NCBI GenBank assembly: GCA_947000775.1
Contig: CAMQGK010000334.1
Span: 1 to 64,000 of the forward strand
Direction: 5' to 3'
Length of the DNA stretch: 64,000 bases
Source of the DNA: Pterois miles
Taxonomy: Eukaryota > Chordata > Actinopteri > Perciformes > Scorpaenidae
Shown here one piece after another: positions 11,701-22,449 of the stretch. The translations under genes and the position numbers were made by a program. Position 1 is the stretch's first letter. Every line of letters begins with the position of its first letter. The notes beneath the pieces are model-generated. The model saw only the letters and a program-made list of their open reading frames with translations, was not told where the DNA came from and made no database searches.

Positions 11701-14700
11701 TTTTTTTTTTTTTTTTTTAAATAAATTTAATTTAGTTAATTTGACAAATCTTGAAGAGAAACCACACTGCCATGTTTACATGTTTACATGTTTGTTTGTT
11801 TCTTAGGAATTAAAGGTGCAGTGTCTAGGGGGCATCATTCCACCTCAACTACTGAACTTTTACAATCTAAATTTACAGTTAAAAAACCTTTGGATTTAAT
11901 CACCCCCCCGCACACTGCACGGCAAATGATGCCTGACGGTCCGGTTTGACTCTAAAATGAGTCGTCTGGCTCAAAATTCAGGCCAGAAGCAGGCTAAATT
12001 TGTACAGTGTATGCCCAGCTTAACAAGTTGCACATTTAAACCAACAAGGTATAACATGTTGATTAGTGAGGGCTGTTTCCCCCTGTTTTCAGTCTTTGTG
12101 CTAAGCTAAATAGCTACCAGTGGTATTTACATTTACCACACAGATACGAGTGGGGTGTTTCATCTGCAAGAAAGATAATCAGAGTCCATCCATCTTCAAC
12201 CGCTTATCCCGTTAGGGGTCGCAGGGGGGCTGGAGCCGATCCCGGCTGGCGTTGGGTGAAGGCGGGGTTCACCCTGGACAGGTCGCCAGTCCATCGCAGG
12301 ACACATAGAGACAGACAACCATTCATACTCACATTCACACCTATGGGCAATTAAGAGTCCCATGCAAACTCCACACAAAAGAGCCTAAAGAAGAGCCCCC
12401 AGATTCGAACCTGCGACCCTCTTGCTTTGAGGCGAGAGTGCTAACCACTGCATCGCCATGCAGCCCCAGCTAATCAGAGCGTTTCCCATAATGCGTAACT
12501 ATTCCTTTAAGACTAAACAAATGGCTCAGTATTCACCACACTACATAGATCTCAGAACATGCTGTTGACCGGACTCTTGCCACCCGCCTGTCTGTCTCCC
12601 CGGGCGTCTCTATGTTTGTCTCTTCCAGCAGCTGTGTGGTGTTGTTGTTGAACAAATAACACTGATGAAGAAAGACCAGTTGCATGACCCTTTGTATTCT
12701 CAGTCTGTTTGTGTTTTCACCCCTAAACTAAACAGCGCTCAGCTCCCATTTGAGTTTGGCATGTTCTGCTGCCACCCATGAACCATCAACACACAACTGT
12801 ACTTGTTTACTATGTACAAGGCGATGGCTTCCTTGTTCAGTGTTTTATGTATGGTCTTGTGTGATTCTTGGTGCGACTTCGTGCCCCTGTTGTTGGTTTG
12901 TACAAGTTGTGTCACTTTCCATATAAACATTACGTTATATTTAATGTGTTTTTAGGCAGATTGCTGTTGCTGACCTGACAATAATCAACAAGACAGACCT
13001 GGTGAACGAGGAGGAGCTCGCTCAGATACGAGATGCTGTCAGGTCAGTTGTAGTGCTCTGCTCTTATATGTTATAGGTTGTCAGGTAACTTCAGGACAAT
13101 AGTACATTTGGACTCCTTTATTAGAGCAATTATCGAAGTATTCAAATTTTCTGAAATGACTTACCTGCTGAAATAAGAAGCTTTTATCTCTGTGAACTTT
13201 ATTTCATTGCAATTTATTTTTTTTTGTTGTGAAGCACTTTGTAGTGTTGTTAAGAAAAGGGCTATATAAATAAAGTTTATTATTATTATTATTGTTATTA
13301 TTATTATTTTCCCTCTCACTTCAGGTCTGTAAATGGTCTTGTCAAGATTCTAGAAAGCCAGAGGTCAAGGTAAGTTTTTCCAAAGCAAAAATAGGTCTTG
13401 TTTTCTGTACCGTATGTTCGTAGCTTTGTACCAGGTTCCCTGCTTTGTTTAGTGTAACAGATGAACTCCATGTGCCGCTCCGGCTCAGATCTTTATATCA
13501 AAGATGTTCAGGCGTGACATTGCTCCAGAGAAACCCCCAACACACACACTCGTAGACATACACAAACTGCTGCACCCTGAATAAACACCAAACCCTCAAC
13601 GGTGTCCAGTTACCCACAAGTCTTTGCTCTTTGACCCCGGGTCTTCAAGTCGACATGGTTGTGTATGTGTGAATGTGTGTGTGCAGATATGTGTGTATAT
13701 GCACCCTCTGTGTTAGCATGTCGTGTGTTATTGGACCCAGGTATCATCTGGCTAGCACAAGCAGTGTGTATCAAAGGTGTGGGTGTGTTTGGGATCTGCT
13801 TCGCCCCCCCTCCTCCCCACAGAGGTCAGACCAGGGTGAGCACATGAAAGACACCGTGCAGTGAGGGGTTAATCGGAAAAACATTCCCACAACTTTTAGC
13901 TTGAGTCAGTTCACTGGGTTACCCTTAATGTTAGTTTAGATAATCAGTGATGTTCTTCCACAGGGTGGACCTCTCTGAAGTGCTGGATCTGCATTCCTTC
14001 GACAGTAAAGATGGAGCAAAGTGAGTTGGTCTTGTCCTATTCAAGTTTCAGGTATACAGAATGCCTTTAATCAGAAAGAAACAAAATATATATATAGTTT
14101 TTAAGCCCAATATTGATATTTGAGTGCTGAAAAAGATATATCAACATTTTTAAGGATTCCTGGAATTTGGTTTTCACCAAGAGAAGTACTGAATGGGACA
14201 TTTTACAGCTAAAAACAACTTGCCTGTGCTCTCTGGCAGAAAAGTGATGTAATGGTGACACTACAATATTATACATTACGTAAAAATTTAGACACAACAT
14301 GCTTAATTCAAGATTAAAGAAGAGGGTGTTGGGTGAACATCAATAATGTGAAAAGGAAAGTAGGACAGCAAACCCATTGACTATGATTTGGTAAAGGAGG
14401 TTGCACTTTAGCAATAGGGTAGCACATCCCAGATGTCAAAATCAAGGAGGACATAATACTAGCAGTTCACTTTTTTAATTGGCTCACATCACAATAGAGA
14501 TACACTTTTGTGTTTTGGCACAGGGCCTACTTCAGAGTGTGCGAAGTATACAGGTTCAGTTCAGTAATACACACAACGGCAGAGTTAACACAGCTGGGAT
14601 CCAGTTATTTGGGAACCATCCACTTTTCTCAACACATGGCTGTAGATAAAGGGAACAATCACAGGCATAGCCAATAGTTAAATCCAAACATAAAAATGTT

Positions 14701-17700
14701 TTGGATAGTCAAATCCAAAATGACCCAAACCTCATTCTATACAATGTTGAGCACCACAAAACATTTGATTGACTATGACTTTTTAATGTTGCCACACAGG
14801 AGTTTTGGGTAAGACGGCCTTCTTCAGCATGAATTTCGTGAAATTGCTAGAATACCCGCCTAAGAATATTAAAAAAGTCAAATTACTGTGCTGTCCTAGT
14901 TTGCTTTTCATATTATAAATGAACACATATTTCTTTTCTCCTCTGTGGAGAAGAGGAAACAACCAGGATAAAGAACAAACTCAAGCACTTGTCAGATGTT
15001 CATTACTGTTTGATTGAGGCGGAGAGCAGCATTGCTATCCTAATGTTTCAAACATTTTACAAAGATGTTTTTTTCACCACTTTTTTGAATATATAAGTGA
15101 TATACTGTATTCAACAAAAGGAAATTCCCATACAAACCTACACTCTGCATTGATTTATTAGAAAGAGTCGACGTTTCAGTCGCAGAGACCTTAAGACATA
15201 ACAATCGTAAAGTGACACAGTGCTTAAATATAGCTCATGATAATGTCCATGATCATACACAAAAGATCTACTCAAAAATCACTTAAACAGTAGAAATACA
15301 AAACACATCCAATCAAAATCCCTTTGATATTATTAAAATTATATTTTAAGTTAATGTTATACATACAGCAAATAAAACCCAAAGAACACGGTATATAAAA
15401 GCCTGTCCTATCGTTTTAGGCTCATGCATAAATATGTCGAATATTCATACAGTATACACAAAAACACATTGTTGGGAGGAACCATTATATCTAGTGGAGG
15501 GGTACATAGTGTAAGAAAGTCTTAATCAGTCTTAATTTTACACCTCCAAGCTGTCCTCATATAAATATAGATCCATGAGCCCAACAAAATACAATACAAT
15601 AGGAAAATGGCAGGACATGGACCCACAACAGTCCCACAAAACACAACAAGTGGCTAAAAAGGTCCAGCTTCACTATAAAATGGCTTACATCATGGCAGAA
15701 AAAAAAAATCCCATATAAAACACACAGATCTGGTATAAAAGATCTATTTAAGAAATAAGAAATAAAAAGCATGTCAGTGGTCTTTCTAGTGGACAAAATA
15801 TTGTAGTGCCCTTACTGTTTTTAAATTGATTTGAGCATGTCTTCACTGCAATGTCTTGTTACTTATTGGTTGACATACTGTATAGGCCATCGTGTTCGTT
15901 TTAAAAACTTGCAGCGAAAGATCATGAACTTATTTTGACTGGATCGTTAGTCTTTGTTGCCAGTGTGTCTGAACTGTGTACCCAGCAGTGTTTGATACTG
16001 TTGCTCATCATGTTCCTCTCTAATTAACACACTCCTTTATTGAGCGTCCCCCTGTTACACCGCAGGGTGGTCATCATATTGTATCCCCTGTAGAATGTCA
16101 TTCTCATGAATAGAGTCAGTGTTCATGCTTTCATGTGAATGAAACGGGCCGCGGTGTTAAAGCTCTCCTACATGCCCTCGGTCAGTGTCTCTGAGACCAG
16201 CTGCAGAGGATTAGAGCTGTGTGTGTCCACCGGCTCCCGAGGAGTCCCCCTTGTCCCAACAGATAGCTCCTTTCCCCCTGCCTTTGAGAGGCCTAGCCCC
16301 TCCTCCCCTCCATCCCACGCTGGCTGTTTGAAGCGGCCCCCCGCCGCTCCGCCTGTGTGGTACTAACAGCACGCGGGGCTCAAGCTGTTGGACACTGCAT
16401 TTAGCCTCCTTGTGAGGTCAGGGAGTAGGGGGAGGATGAGGAGGGCCAACGGGGACAACAAGGGCTGGAGTTTGTTTGGGGGTGGTGGTCGGTGTTTTGT
16501 AGGATTTAATTGCCATTTCTAAAGTTTTCACAAGTCCATTCATAGTTGTGTCATTAAGCGCTGATACAGCACAAGGTGTATTATACTGTGAGACTGATAC
16601 AAAGGCAAAATGAATAGACGTTGAGAAAAAAATTAAAATTTTTAAAATGAAAAAAGTTAATTTCTTGCTTCAACTGGTCCGGCAAAACCTCTGTGACATT
16701 AAAAAAACAAATCAGTTTTTCATGATTGACAACAATACAAGTGAGTTACAGATAAATCAGCCCAAGATAGAAAACTCAAAATATCGCTCAAAATCAGAAT
16801 TAAACAGAAATGCAATTATGAAATCATGAATTTCATTTAATACAATCATATCAAATATTTTATCCCAGAAACATCTTCAATGGCGGCTTAAATCAGTGGT
16901 TCCCTACTTTTATATCGACAGGTATGCTTGGGCCGTTGTCACTGGTTGTACGCATCTTACATGTCAATCAGCTGAGACAATATAGACAACAAAAATAAAA
17001 CAACATAAAACAAATTGTTTCTTGTTTTATGGTTTAGAGTCCCGAAGAAGTGAAATTCCCCAGCAATTCATGAGACGAAAGGGCAAAGATGGCTGAAAAA
17101 ATGGCATAAAGTATTGCCATTAAACAAATAAGACCAGTCCAAAACAATAACTTAATGAGGCTGACGCGTCAAGATTTTAAAATACAAATTAAAATGTCAG
17201 CAGACAGAAGAGAGAGCACACAGACTGCAGCAACAACTATCAGTCAAAAAGCTGCTAAGAGGCTAAGTACACGTTCAAACGATCCATACCGAGTTCGGAT
17301 ATGCTTTATGCTGTTTAATAAACTTAAGGAATTAAAAGCCACAGCTTTTTGAAATAAAGCATCTGTCGCGATGGTCAACAGAAAATATCGGAAATCGAAA
17401 ATATTGCTTACTTTCTTTGTCTGAATCCTGCCGTCCAAAGTGAAAACCTTACTCCTGTGCCAATTATTAACCAAAAAGAACATGTGCAGCCTAAACAAAT
17501 AATAATAAACAATATAGGCTAAATACATATTTTGGCTCCTTCACAGACTCTTTAAATTAATGAAATAATGCCATTATTATGTCAGCCTTTTTATTGACAG
17601 GTTGTAAATTAGTGGTATGAGAAAATATAGAAAAAATTGAATAGTGGGCTATCATGATTTGTGATACTGTGTAGATTCTCAAAAACACTGTATTGATTTT

Positions 17701-20700
17701 TAATTAATAGTTTACGTGCAAAGATTAACTCAGTACTTTATTTGATGTGGAAGGAGATGAGCCCTCTCAAAGTAGTGCCATGATGTTGGATGCTACAGGG
17801 ACTGTGATAAATGCTAATGCAGATCCTACTGTTCATAAAAAAGTTCGCTTTTTTGCACTCTGATTTATGCAGAAGGTGCTGTGCTCTTTATACTATGACC
17901 GTTTTTCTAAGATTGGATTAAAAGATCGCATTGCATCACAGCGTATTGAATCGTGAACCCTGTATTGTGATACGTATTGTATCATCAGATTATTGCCAAT
18001 GCACAGCCCTAGTGTAAATACAGCCCCAAAATCCCAAGATGCTGCTCTGCTCGGTCCACGGTTCAATGTTTAAAAACAGCCGTGCAGTTAAGCTGAGAGA
18101 TACATTTGTTGTTGGCTGGATTTAGTTAAGGTAGTACAGTAAATGCAACATGGTTGTCTTTTGAACCTTTATGTTTTAACTTGGATGAAACTGAAAAAAG
18201 TGTTTTATTTATCATTTCTCTCCTCTAAAGTCTTGCAGAGAAGCTCCAACTTGTGAAAGATACGAGACCACATCTTGACAAGGTACTACATCTCATTTAT
18301 TTACAACTTTTTTCAGTCCCGACACGGATAACGATACCTGGGCTTTGGGTATCGGACGATACTGTTATTCATTAACTGGTGATAACTAACCTCTCCGTGA
18401 ATCTCTTCTAGTCTAGTCCCTTGTTTTGTTTGCTAATTTATTTCAACACATCATTTCCTACAGGATAAAGGGGATGCATCCTCCTGAGGCTAACTTTGTG
18501 CCTTGCATTCCCCCAGGCTGCGACACTGGAGTGAAAACTCCCTCCCTGCTCTGGTTTTTGTGTTGAGATTGACTCCAGGCTTTTGATGTTTTTCTTGTCA
18601 CACTGTAAATAGACCCAGTCTCGCTCATACACAGCGTCATAGATGCACTGTATTGGCTAGACTGACTCTTGGCTTCATGATATGACTTTACAGTTGTCTG
18701 AACAGAATCCAGATGTCATAAAAAGTGGCATACAGACAGATGTTTCACTGTTTAATTACCAGCTGAATGTCATATATGAATGGGAAATCTCTAGTGGATC
18801 ATTTAATAGAATCCCCACTATCCAAACATTAATTCGAGTTCATTTCAGTGAAGATGTAAATTCGAAGTATGTATTCCAGGATTAGTCTCGTATCATTTGT
18901 TGTGATGTTTTCATCCAGCTTCAGACCAAATGACTCCTCGCAGCAATTAGGCCTCATCTTGTGCTTTATACCCATGACCTTTTATCACAGGATGAGCAGA
19001 GATGAGGGTTGTTTGCGTGGGTAAATAATGGCATTGTTGTCTCTTTTCTCCAAGTTCCCTTTCCCGCATGAAGCTCAACTGTCCCTCAGACCCTCCCCCT
19101 TTCTCCCCTCCCTCCATCCCTCCCTCCTCCTCTTCCCCGTGTTGCTCTTTTCATGTAAATGAGAATGCTGTTTTTCTGTTGTTATACCAAATGACAAGGA
19201 AGTGTGTAACCTTAACACTCCAACACAAAACCCCCAAATATCTACAAAGTGCCCCTTTAATGCTGTAAGGAAGTATGGAGAGGAGGGTGTGGGTGAGAGG
19301 GAGAAAGGGGGGATATAGGTGGATAAAGAGGGGTTTCAGGTGCCGAGAGGAGTCGTGGTTTTTGACACGGTCATTGACAAAGTCATCAGCCGAGGCGTAA
19401 AAACACTTCTTTTGTTTAACGTTCATAATGACGTTGCAGGTTTCAGTGAACTGAAAATAGGTTAAAATGTATTTTAAATAAATGTCATTTGTGAACTACG
19501 AGTCTGAATAACAGCCTGAAAACAAAAATCTTGAATAAAAGCAGTAATGGAAAGTACACTTATCCAACTACCCTACTTGATGTTATACTTCTATATACTT
19601 CTACTCTGTAGGGATATACTGTAGTATATGAAACTTACAGTATGATTTTATAAAATATGCATTGTTATAAACTGCTTAACAGTATATGAAGATGTTGAAA
19701 TTAGCTCCACCTTTACAATATTAAAATGCTGCTTTCATGTTAATGGATCAGGAATAAAAACATAAATGATAAATATACACTTTGCTTAAGAGGAGACACT
19801 GCATGTGAATAGAGTAAAAAATGTCATTAATAGATTAATAGATAACCGTGAAACTTCCCCAGTTGATTACTTACATTAAGACAATTATTTTTTGTATTAC
19901 AAGTGTCCTGAAATGTTATGTTTAAATAAGCAAATGAGGCATTATCTAATGCTAACTTTTGGCGAATTTAGGAGAAATCTATAGATGCAAATAAACCAAG
20001 TAGTCAAATTAAAATATAAGTTTGTATTTTGGATGTTTTCTTTCCTTTAGTCTGAATGAAGACATGTTATGGAAGCAAAATGACCTAAAATATCTAAATT
20101 GACCAGTGCATGAAAATCACTGTTCTTGCCTTAACCCATTTGTTTTGATTGGTTAAAAGTCCTTAAATTTGGTAAAGACATACATTACTAAAGTATCTAA
20201 TAGTACACCTTTGGAATTTTTAGATCACATGAAAAATCACACTTCTATTAATAGTAATAATCTGGATTTTTGATGCACTTTTTGCGCTGCATGCATGTGC
20301 ATATATTCGATATTCAATTTGTGAGTTCAAACATACCAAATACTTGATGATGTTCTTTGTAGTTTCTGAGATAAAGCCATTTTCTTAGCATACTATATCT
20401 AATATTTGGGCATATGGGACTACTGATTTTTCCTAAAACATGGAGTACATTACAAAAGCAGTAGTCCCATTATGTGGCCAAAGACTAGAGTAGTATAAGA
20501 AAAACTCACTTTTCAGCCCAGCGGTTTGACTGATTTTGAAAATGTGTTTGTGCTTTTGGCAAACCCAGAGAACACTCCCACCAAAGGAAATTAAAATTTT
20601 CAGTTGTGGGCGCAAATGGGTTTATGAGTACTTTTACTTTTGATACTCTAAGTACATTTTGCTGATAATACATTTTATTTGTGCTATAACTTCTTTCACT

Positions 20701-22449
20701 GTTGCATAAAAGCACTTACATACATTTCCTTTAAATATTATTTCACACAAAGTAATTTATCTGTACTCCAGTGAGTAAAAAAATGTTTTTTTTTCACATT
20801 TTTTTCTTTTCAAAATCATAAAGTGTCTAATTTGTTGTATATATATTGATACCACTGTCATGTTGTATTTAATACCATCCTCAGAGTATTTTAACTGTGA
20901 CGTTTGAAGTGGCTGGAGATCTTTCTGAGGACGCGTTGAATGTTTTCATCCAGGTACTCTCCAGTTCGTATCCCCGTTGCCATTATTAATTAGCTCTAAA
21001 ACAACACGCTTCTTTTGTAAAGTAAACACCCATTTTCCGCTGTTTCAGGATCTGCTATGGGAAAAGATGTTCAAAAACAAAGAAGGGCAACCCATGACTG
21101 TCATACGGTTAAAGGTACAGTGAGGAACAATAGTCCCCCGAGTGGCAGCAGTGATCAATAACTGCCACTTTATTATTTGTATTAATCAGTTCCAAACACT
21201 TCATTCAGTGTTGGTTAATGTGTCACTCATGACTTGTGTGTTTTCAGGGCATAGTGTCATTGGCAGGTAAAGCCCACCAAGTGATGCTGCAGGGGGTCCA
21301 CGAGTTATATGACCTGAATGAGACTCCACAGCTTTGGGAGGAGAAGCCACGGATCAACCGGCTGGTCTTTATAGGTGAAGACACACACACACTTCTTTCT
21401 CATGAGTATCTTAACACGGTTCTTACACGCCACTGTGAAGGCAGCAAATCCATTGAATGGCATTAAATGGATCAAAATGGCTCTTTTTGCCAATCTTTAA
21501 TTATTTTTAGGTGTGCTAACATGCACTTAATGGAGTTAAATCAAAATATTTTATTAACAAATTTACAGTTTAGTCATTTTTTTTAAATTCTGGGATAAAT
21601 TTCCATAAGTTCTTGACTGTAAACCTGCATTTTATTTATTTTATGGGTCCACAATTTCCTAAAAATGTCCCAAGAATTTTCCTGCAAATTGTGTCATTTG
21701 GTCCAAATTATTTGGAAAGACACTGTTCATTTGAGTCTTATACTCATTGCACAGCAAGTCAGCTTAACCTGCGAGTATGTGAAATTCGGCAAGCATACAA
21801 ACTAAACAAAATGGGGAGTAACGTTGTCCATTGAGTTTAAATGAGGTTTCAGTTGAATTTTTCCTCTCAAGGAAGATTATCTGGAAATCAACCTGTCAGT
21901 TTCATCTAAGATTACTATTATAACACAGTGTTCTTTCCAGGGAAATTCCTGGGACATTTTTACAAAATTGTTAGGAAATGTGTCAAATAAAGCATTTTTC
22001 AACGTGCCCATTTTATTTCCTTTTGCGCTGAACTGCCTTGGGATGTCTACATATGAACCACTGTGCACTATAATACATTGTTGTTGTCACAATACTGCAA
22101 TTTCTAACTTTGATAGAATACCTTGAAAAGTATTCAATGCCATTTTTGATACCACAGGGTAAAATTTTTGATTTTTATTAAAAGATAAATTGCAGCGTGT
22201 GTCAGCTTTCTGTAATAGAGAAGAGAGAGCAAAAAGCACAGCTGGTACCTATGAATTGATACTGTAGAAAATGAATATTGAAACCATGTCAACATATACC
22301 ATATCTATCCCTGTGTATGTGTGTGTGGAGCTGTGCTGTGTCAATGCTCTTGTTTGTCTCTACTCTGTCCTGTAGGTAGGAACCTGGACAAGCACATTCT
22401 GCATGATCACTTCATCTCTAAAGTGGTCGAAGGAGCAGAGAGAAATTAG
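2461..22449 (+). CDS. zng1: zng1 (cbwd), zinc-regulated GTPase metalloprotein activator, 15 coding exons
   Basis: Encodes a 370-aa COG0523/CobW-type GTPase. In vertebrates this family uses GTP hydrolysis to pass zinc to the client METAP1. Coding exons: 2461-2575, 3400-3486, 5195-5291, 5577-5668, 8016-8075, 9488-9525, 11639-11685, 12956-13042, 13325-13369, 13964-14020, 18231-18282, 20885-20953, 21049-21114, 21248-21374 and 22376-22449. They total 1113 nt, all introns are GT-AG, and the frame is intact. Motifs: CPELVPI at residues 12-18 (the METAP1-docking motif of the family), Walker A GYLGAGKT 36-43, metal-binding CLCC 94-97, ETTG 123-126, guanine-specificity NKTD 190-193, then the CobW C-terminal domain from about 255. 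ATG 2461 is chosen because it sits just before the conserved CPELVP; the frame is open further upstream, but only through a GTG. The product is slightly shorter than human CBWD1 at the C-terminus. It is a complete, intact gene. Confidence 0.96.
2576..3399 (+). other. zng1 intron 1
   Basis: AT-rich. Around 2828-2872 it holds a short copy of a LINE-tail-like sequence (ACTGTGGGACTAATGAAGG, then ATATCTTATC) that recurs near 26568. Nothing else is recognised. Confidence 0.6.
3400..3486 (+). CDS. zng1: zng1 coding exon 2
   Basis: Residues 39-68. Completes the P-loop as GAGKTTLLN and encodes RIAVILNEFGEG, typical of COG0523 proteins. Acceptor TTTATAG, donor GTAAAC, phase 1 at both ends. Confidence 0.95.
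4191..4330 (+). repeat. 44-bp tandem repeat, about three copies
   Basis: Units start at 4191, 4235 and 4279, exactly 44 bp apart, with TTCAGCCTGG at the head and TTATTATCGGACTGGGCCTA inside. A degraded fourth start lies near 4323. Copies differ by only a few bases. Confidence 0.9.
4400..4795 (+). mobile_element. LINE 3'-tail-like fragment
   Basis: The stretch ends with GGTCATTATTGTAAATGAGA, then CTGTTCTCAATTGATTTTAC and CTGGTTAAATAAA, the kind of ending seen on fish non-LTR retrotransposon tails. No reverse transcriptase remains here. Family assignment is from memory. Confidence 0.45.
5195..5291 (+). CDS. zng1: zng1 coding exon 3
   Basis: Residues 68-100, carrying ELRNGCLCCSVK with the metal-binding CxCC signature of COG0523 GTPases. 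Acceptor CTGCAG, donor GTATGT; K100 is split after two bases. Confidence 0.95.
5345..5572 (-). mobile_element. Antisense L1/Tx1-like LINE reverse transcriptase C-terminal fragment
   Basis: On the minus strand about 75 codons remain open, with GTYKWILRTYITPSKLQHF and then CFKC...GTLFHCLWEC. The order TP-x-K-L, CxxC, GTLFH, C and FW is the zinc-binding segment at the C-terminus of L1-type LINE ORF2 proteins. The frame closes at a TAA (complement of 5352-5354). It fills most of the 285-bp zng1 intron 3 and reaches the exon 4 acceptor. Confidence 0.75.
5577..5668 (+). CDS. zng1: zng1 coding exon 4
   Basis: Residues 100-131, including ILLETTGLADP, the Walker B-side motif. The acceptor tract TTCATTTTTCAG lies at the edge of an antisense LINE fragment. 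Confidence 0.95.
5669..8015 (+). other. zng1 intron 4
   Basis: A TATC/GATA microsatellite lies at its 5' end. The rest is mixed AT-rich DNA. A moderately GC-rich patch at about 6590-6900 has no coding signature. Confidence 0.55.
5709..5769 (+). repeat. (TATC)n / (TAGATA)n microsatellite
   Basis: About ten TATC units are followed by TAGCTAGATATAGATATAGA, so two short-period arrays meet with partly complementary sequence that could fold back. Confidence 0.95.
8016..8075 (+). CDS. zng1: zng1 coding exon 5
   Basis: Sixty bases, residues 131-151 (AVASMFWVDAELGSDIYLD). Acceptor TCTGACAG, donor GTAAGA, phase 1 at both ends. Confidence 0.94.
8076..9487 (+). other. zng1 intron 5
   Basis: Contains a dispersed element at about 8097-8335 (AGGGCTGCCCC start, ACGATTAGTCG and CCGATTAGTCAAC inside) and one copy of a three-member repeat family at about 8443-8940. 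Confidence 0.55.
8443..8940 (+). repeat. Dispersed repeat family Y, copy 1
   Basis: Shares TTTTTGGCATCA, TAATAACCTTTCAGCATATT and GTAATTCAAGTG...CTGAGAGA with copies at 43208-43605 and 46352-46510. The tail (GATCACCTGTCTCATGCACTACTGTCA, approximate) is also shared with the second copy. No coding potential. Confidence 0.75.
9488..9525 (+). CDS. zng1: zng1 coding exon 6
   Basis: A 38-base micro-exon for residues 151-163 (GIVTVIDAKYGLQ), the strand before the guanine-specificity loop. Donor GTACGT, phase 0. Confidence 0.93.
9526..11638 (+). other. zng1 intron 6
   Basis: AT-rich, with a short repeat remnant near 9770-9830 ending GTTGGAGCCCTAA. Nothing else is recognised. Confidence 0.5.
11639..11685 (+). 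CDS. zng1: zng1 coding exon 7
   Basis: Forty-seven bases for residues 164-179 (QLTEEKADGLVNEAAR). Acceptor TTCTGTAG, donor GTATGT, phase 2. Confidence 0.93.
11686..12955 (+). other. zng1 intron 7
   Basis: Holds the best preserved SINE of the window at 12185-12470 and a poly-T run near 11700. The rest is unremarkable. Confidence 0.6.
12176..12479 (-). mobile_element. tRNA-derived SINE, copy 2, with 9-bp target-site duplication
   Basis: The element at 12185-12470 is bounded by TAATCAGAG at 12176-12184 and an identical TAATCAGAG at 12471-12479. On the minus strand it begins with a tRNA-like head, with A-box-like GTGGTTAGCACTC and B-box-like GGTTCGAATCTG, and ends near the sequence complementary to CCATCCATCTTCAACCGCTT. 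Same family as 857-1127 and 38236-38530. Confidence 0.9.
12956..13042 (+). CDS. zng1: zng1 coding exon 8
   Basis: Residues 179-208 with NKTD at 190-193, which reads the guanine base of GTP. Acceptor TTTTTAG, donor GTCAGT, phase 2. Confidence 0.95.
13195..13312 (+). mobile_element. L2/CR1-like LINE tail fragment
   Basis: GAAGCACTTTGTAGTGTTGT, then GGGCTATATAAATAAAGTTT and a (TTA)n tail. This is the usual 3' ending of fish L2-like LINEs and their non-autonomous relatives. Only the tail is present. Confidence 0.6.
13325..13369 (+). CDS. zng1: zng1 coding exon 9
   Basis: Forty-five bases, residues 208-223 (SVNGLVKILESQRS flanked by split arginine codons). Donor GTAAGT, phase 2. Confidence 0.93.
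13370..13963 (+). other. zng1 intron 9
   Basis: A GT-rich stretch at about 13660-13700 and a C-rich patch near 13800. The open frames here are low-complexity and look like chance. Nothing recognised. Confidence 0.5.
13964..14020 (+). CDS. zng1: zng1 coding exon 10
   Basis: Residues 223-242 (VDLSEVLDLHSFDSKDGA), the linker after the GTPase core. Donor GTGAGT opens the longest intron of the gene, about 4.2 kb. Confidence 0.93.
16130..16460. promoter_or_regulatory. GC-rich intronic block, candidate regulatory element
   Basis: Base composition changes sharply from the AT-rich surroundings. GGGCCGCGG, GGCTCCCGAGG and CCCCCCGCCGCTCCGCC occur here. Open frames through it have no known domain. A regulatory role is inferred from composition only. 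Confidence 0.3.
17617..18011 (+). repeat. Dispersed repeat family V, copy 1
   Basis: Starts with GAGAAAATAT and ends with GATTATTGCCAATGCACAGC. The start, a middle block (CTCAAAAACACTGTATTGA) and the end all match 62552-63119. Internal sequence differs strongly, so the two copies are diverged or mosaic. Confidence 0.65.
18231..18282 (+). CDS. zng1: zng1 coding exon 11
   Basis: Residues 242-259 (LAEKLQLVKDTRPHLDK). N242 is split across the intron as AA|T. Donor GTACTA, phase 0. Confidence 0.92.
18283..20884 (+). other. zng1 intron 11
   Basis: AT-rich, with a pyrimidine-rich C/T tract at about 19085-19140. No exon or recognised element. Confidence 0.5.
20885..20953 (+). CDS. zng1: zng1 coding exon 12
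   Basis: Residues 260-282 (SILTVTFEVAGDLSEDALN...), the start of the CobW C-terminal domain. Phase 0 at both ends. Confidence 0.94.
21049..21114 (+). CDS. zng1: zng1 coding exon 13
   Basis: Residues 283-304 (DLLWEKMFKNKEGQPMTV, then IRLK). Acceptor TGTTTCAG, donor GTACAG, phase 0 at both ends. Confidence 0.94.
21248..21374 (+). CDS. zng1: zng1 coding exon 14
   Basis: Residues 305-347, including VMLQGVHELYDL and RINRLVFIG of the CobW C-terminal domain. Donor GTGAAG, phase 1. Confidence 0.95.
21375..22375 (+). other. zng1 intron 14
   Basis: Contains an inverted-repeat (foldback) element at about 21651-21985. The rest is AT-rich. Confidence 0.55.
21651..21985. repeat. Foldback (inverted repeat) element
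   Basis: Left arm near 21651-21693 contains TTTCCTAAAAATGTCCCAAG. The right arm near 21925-21980, read on the minus strand, contains AAAAATGTCCCAGGAATTTC. The arms are about 75-80% alike by eye and face each other over about 230 bp, as in MITE or foldback elements. Confidence 0.65.
22376..22449 (+). CDS. zng1: zng1 coding exon 15 and stop codon
   Basis: Residues 347-370 (RNLDKHILHDHFISKVVEG and a short tail) and TAG at 22447-22449. The C-terminus is shorter than in human CBWD1. Confidence 0.94.

Larger units (their letters stand above)
14021..18230 (+). other. zng1 intron 10 (4.2 kb)
   Basis: The longest zng1 intron. It holds a GC-rich, CpG-containing patch at about 16130-16460 and a degraded dispersed element at about 17617-18011. 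The remainder is AT-rich without recognised elements. Confidence 0.55.

Noticed and set aside
12410..12467. tRNA-like A and B boxes on the minus strand
   Set aside because: They belong to the tRNA-derived head of a SINE and do not form a full tRNA cloverleaf.
16139..16366. 75-codon frame in zng1 intron 10
   Set aside because: Pro/Ser-rich translation of a GC-rich block without splice context or known domain.
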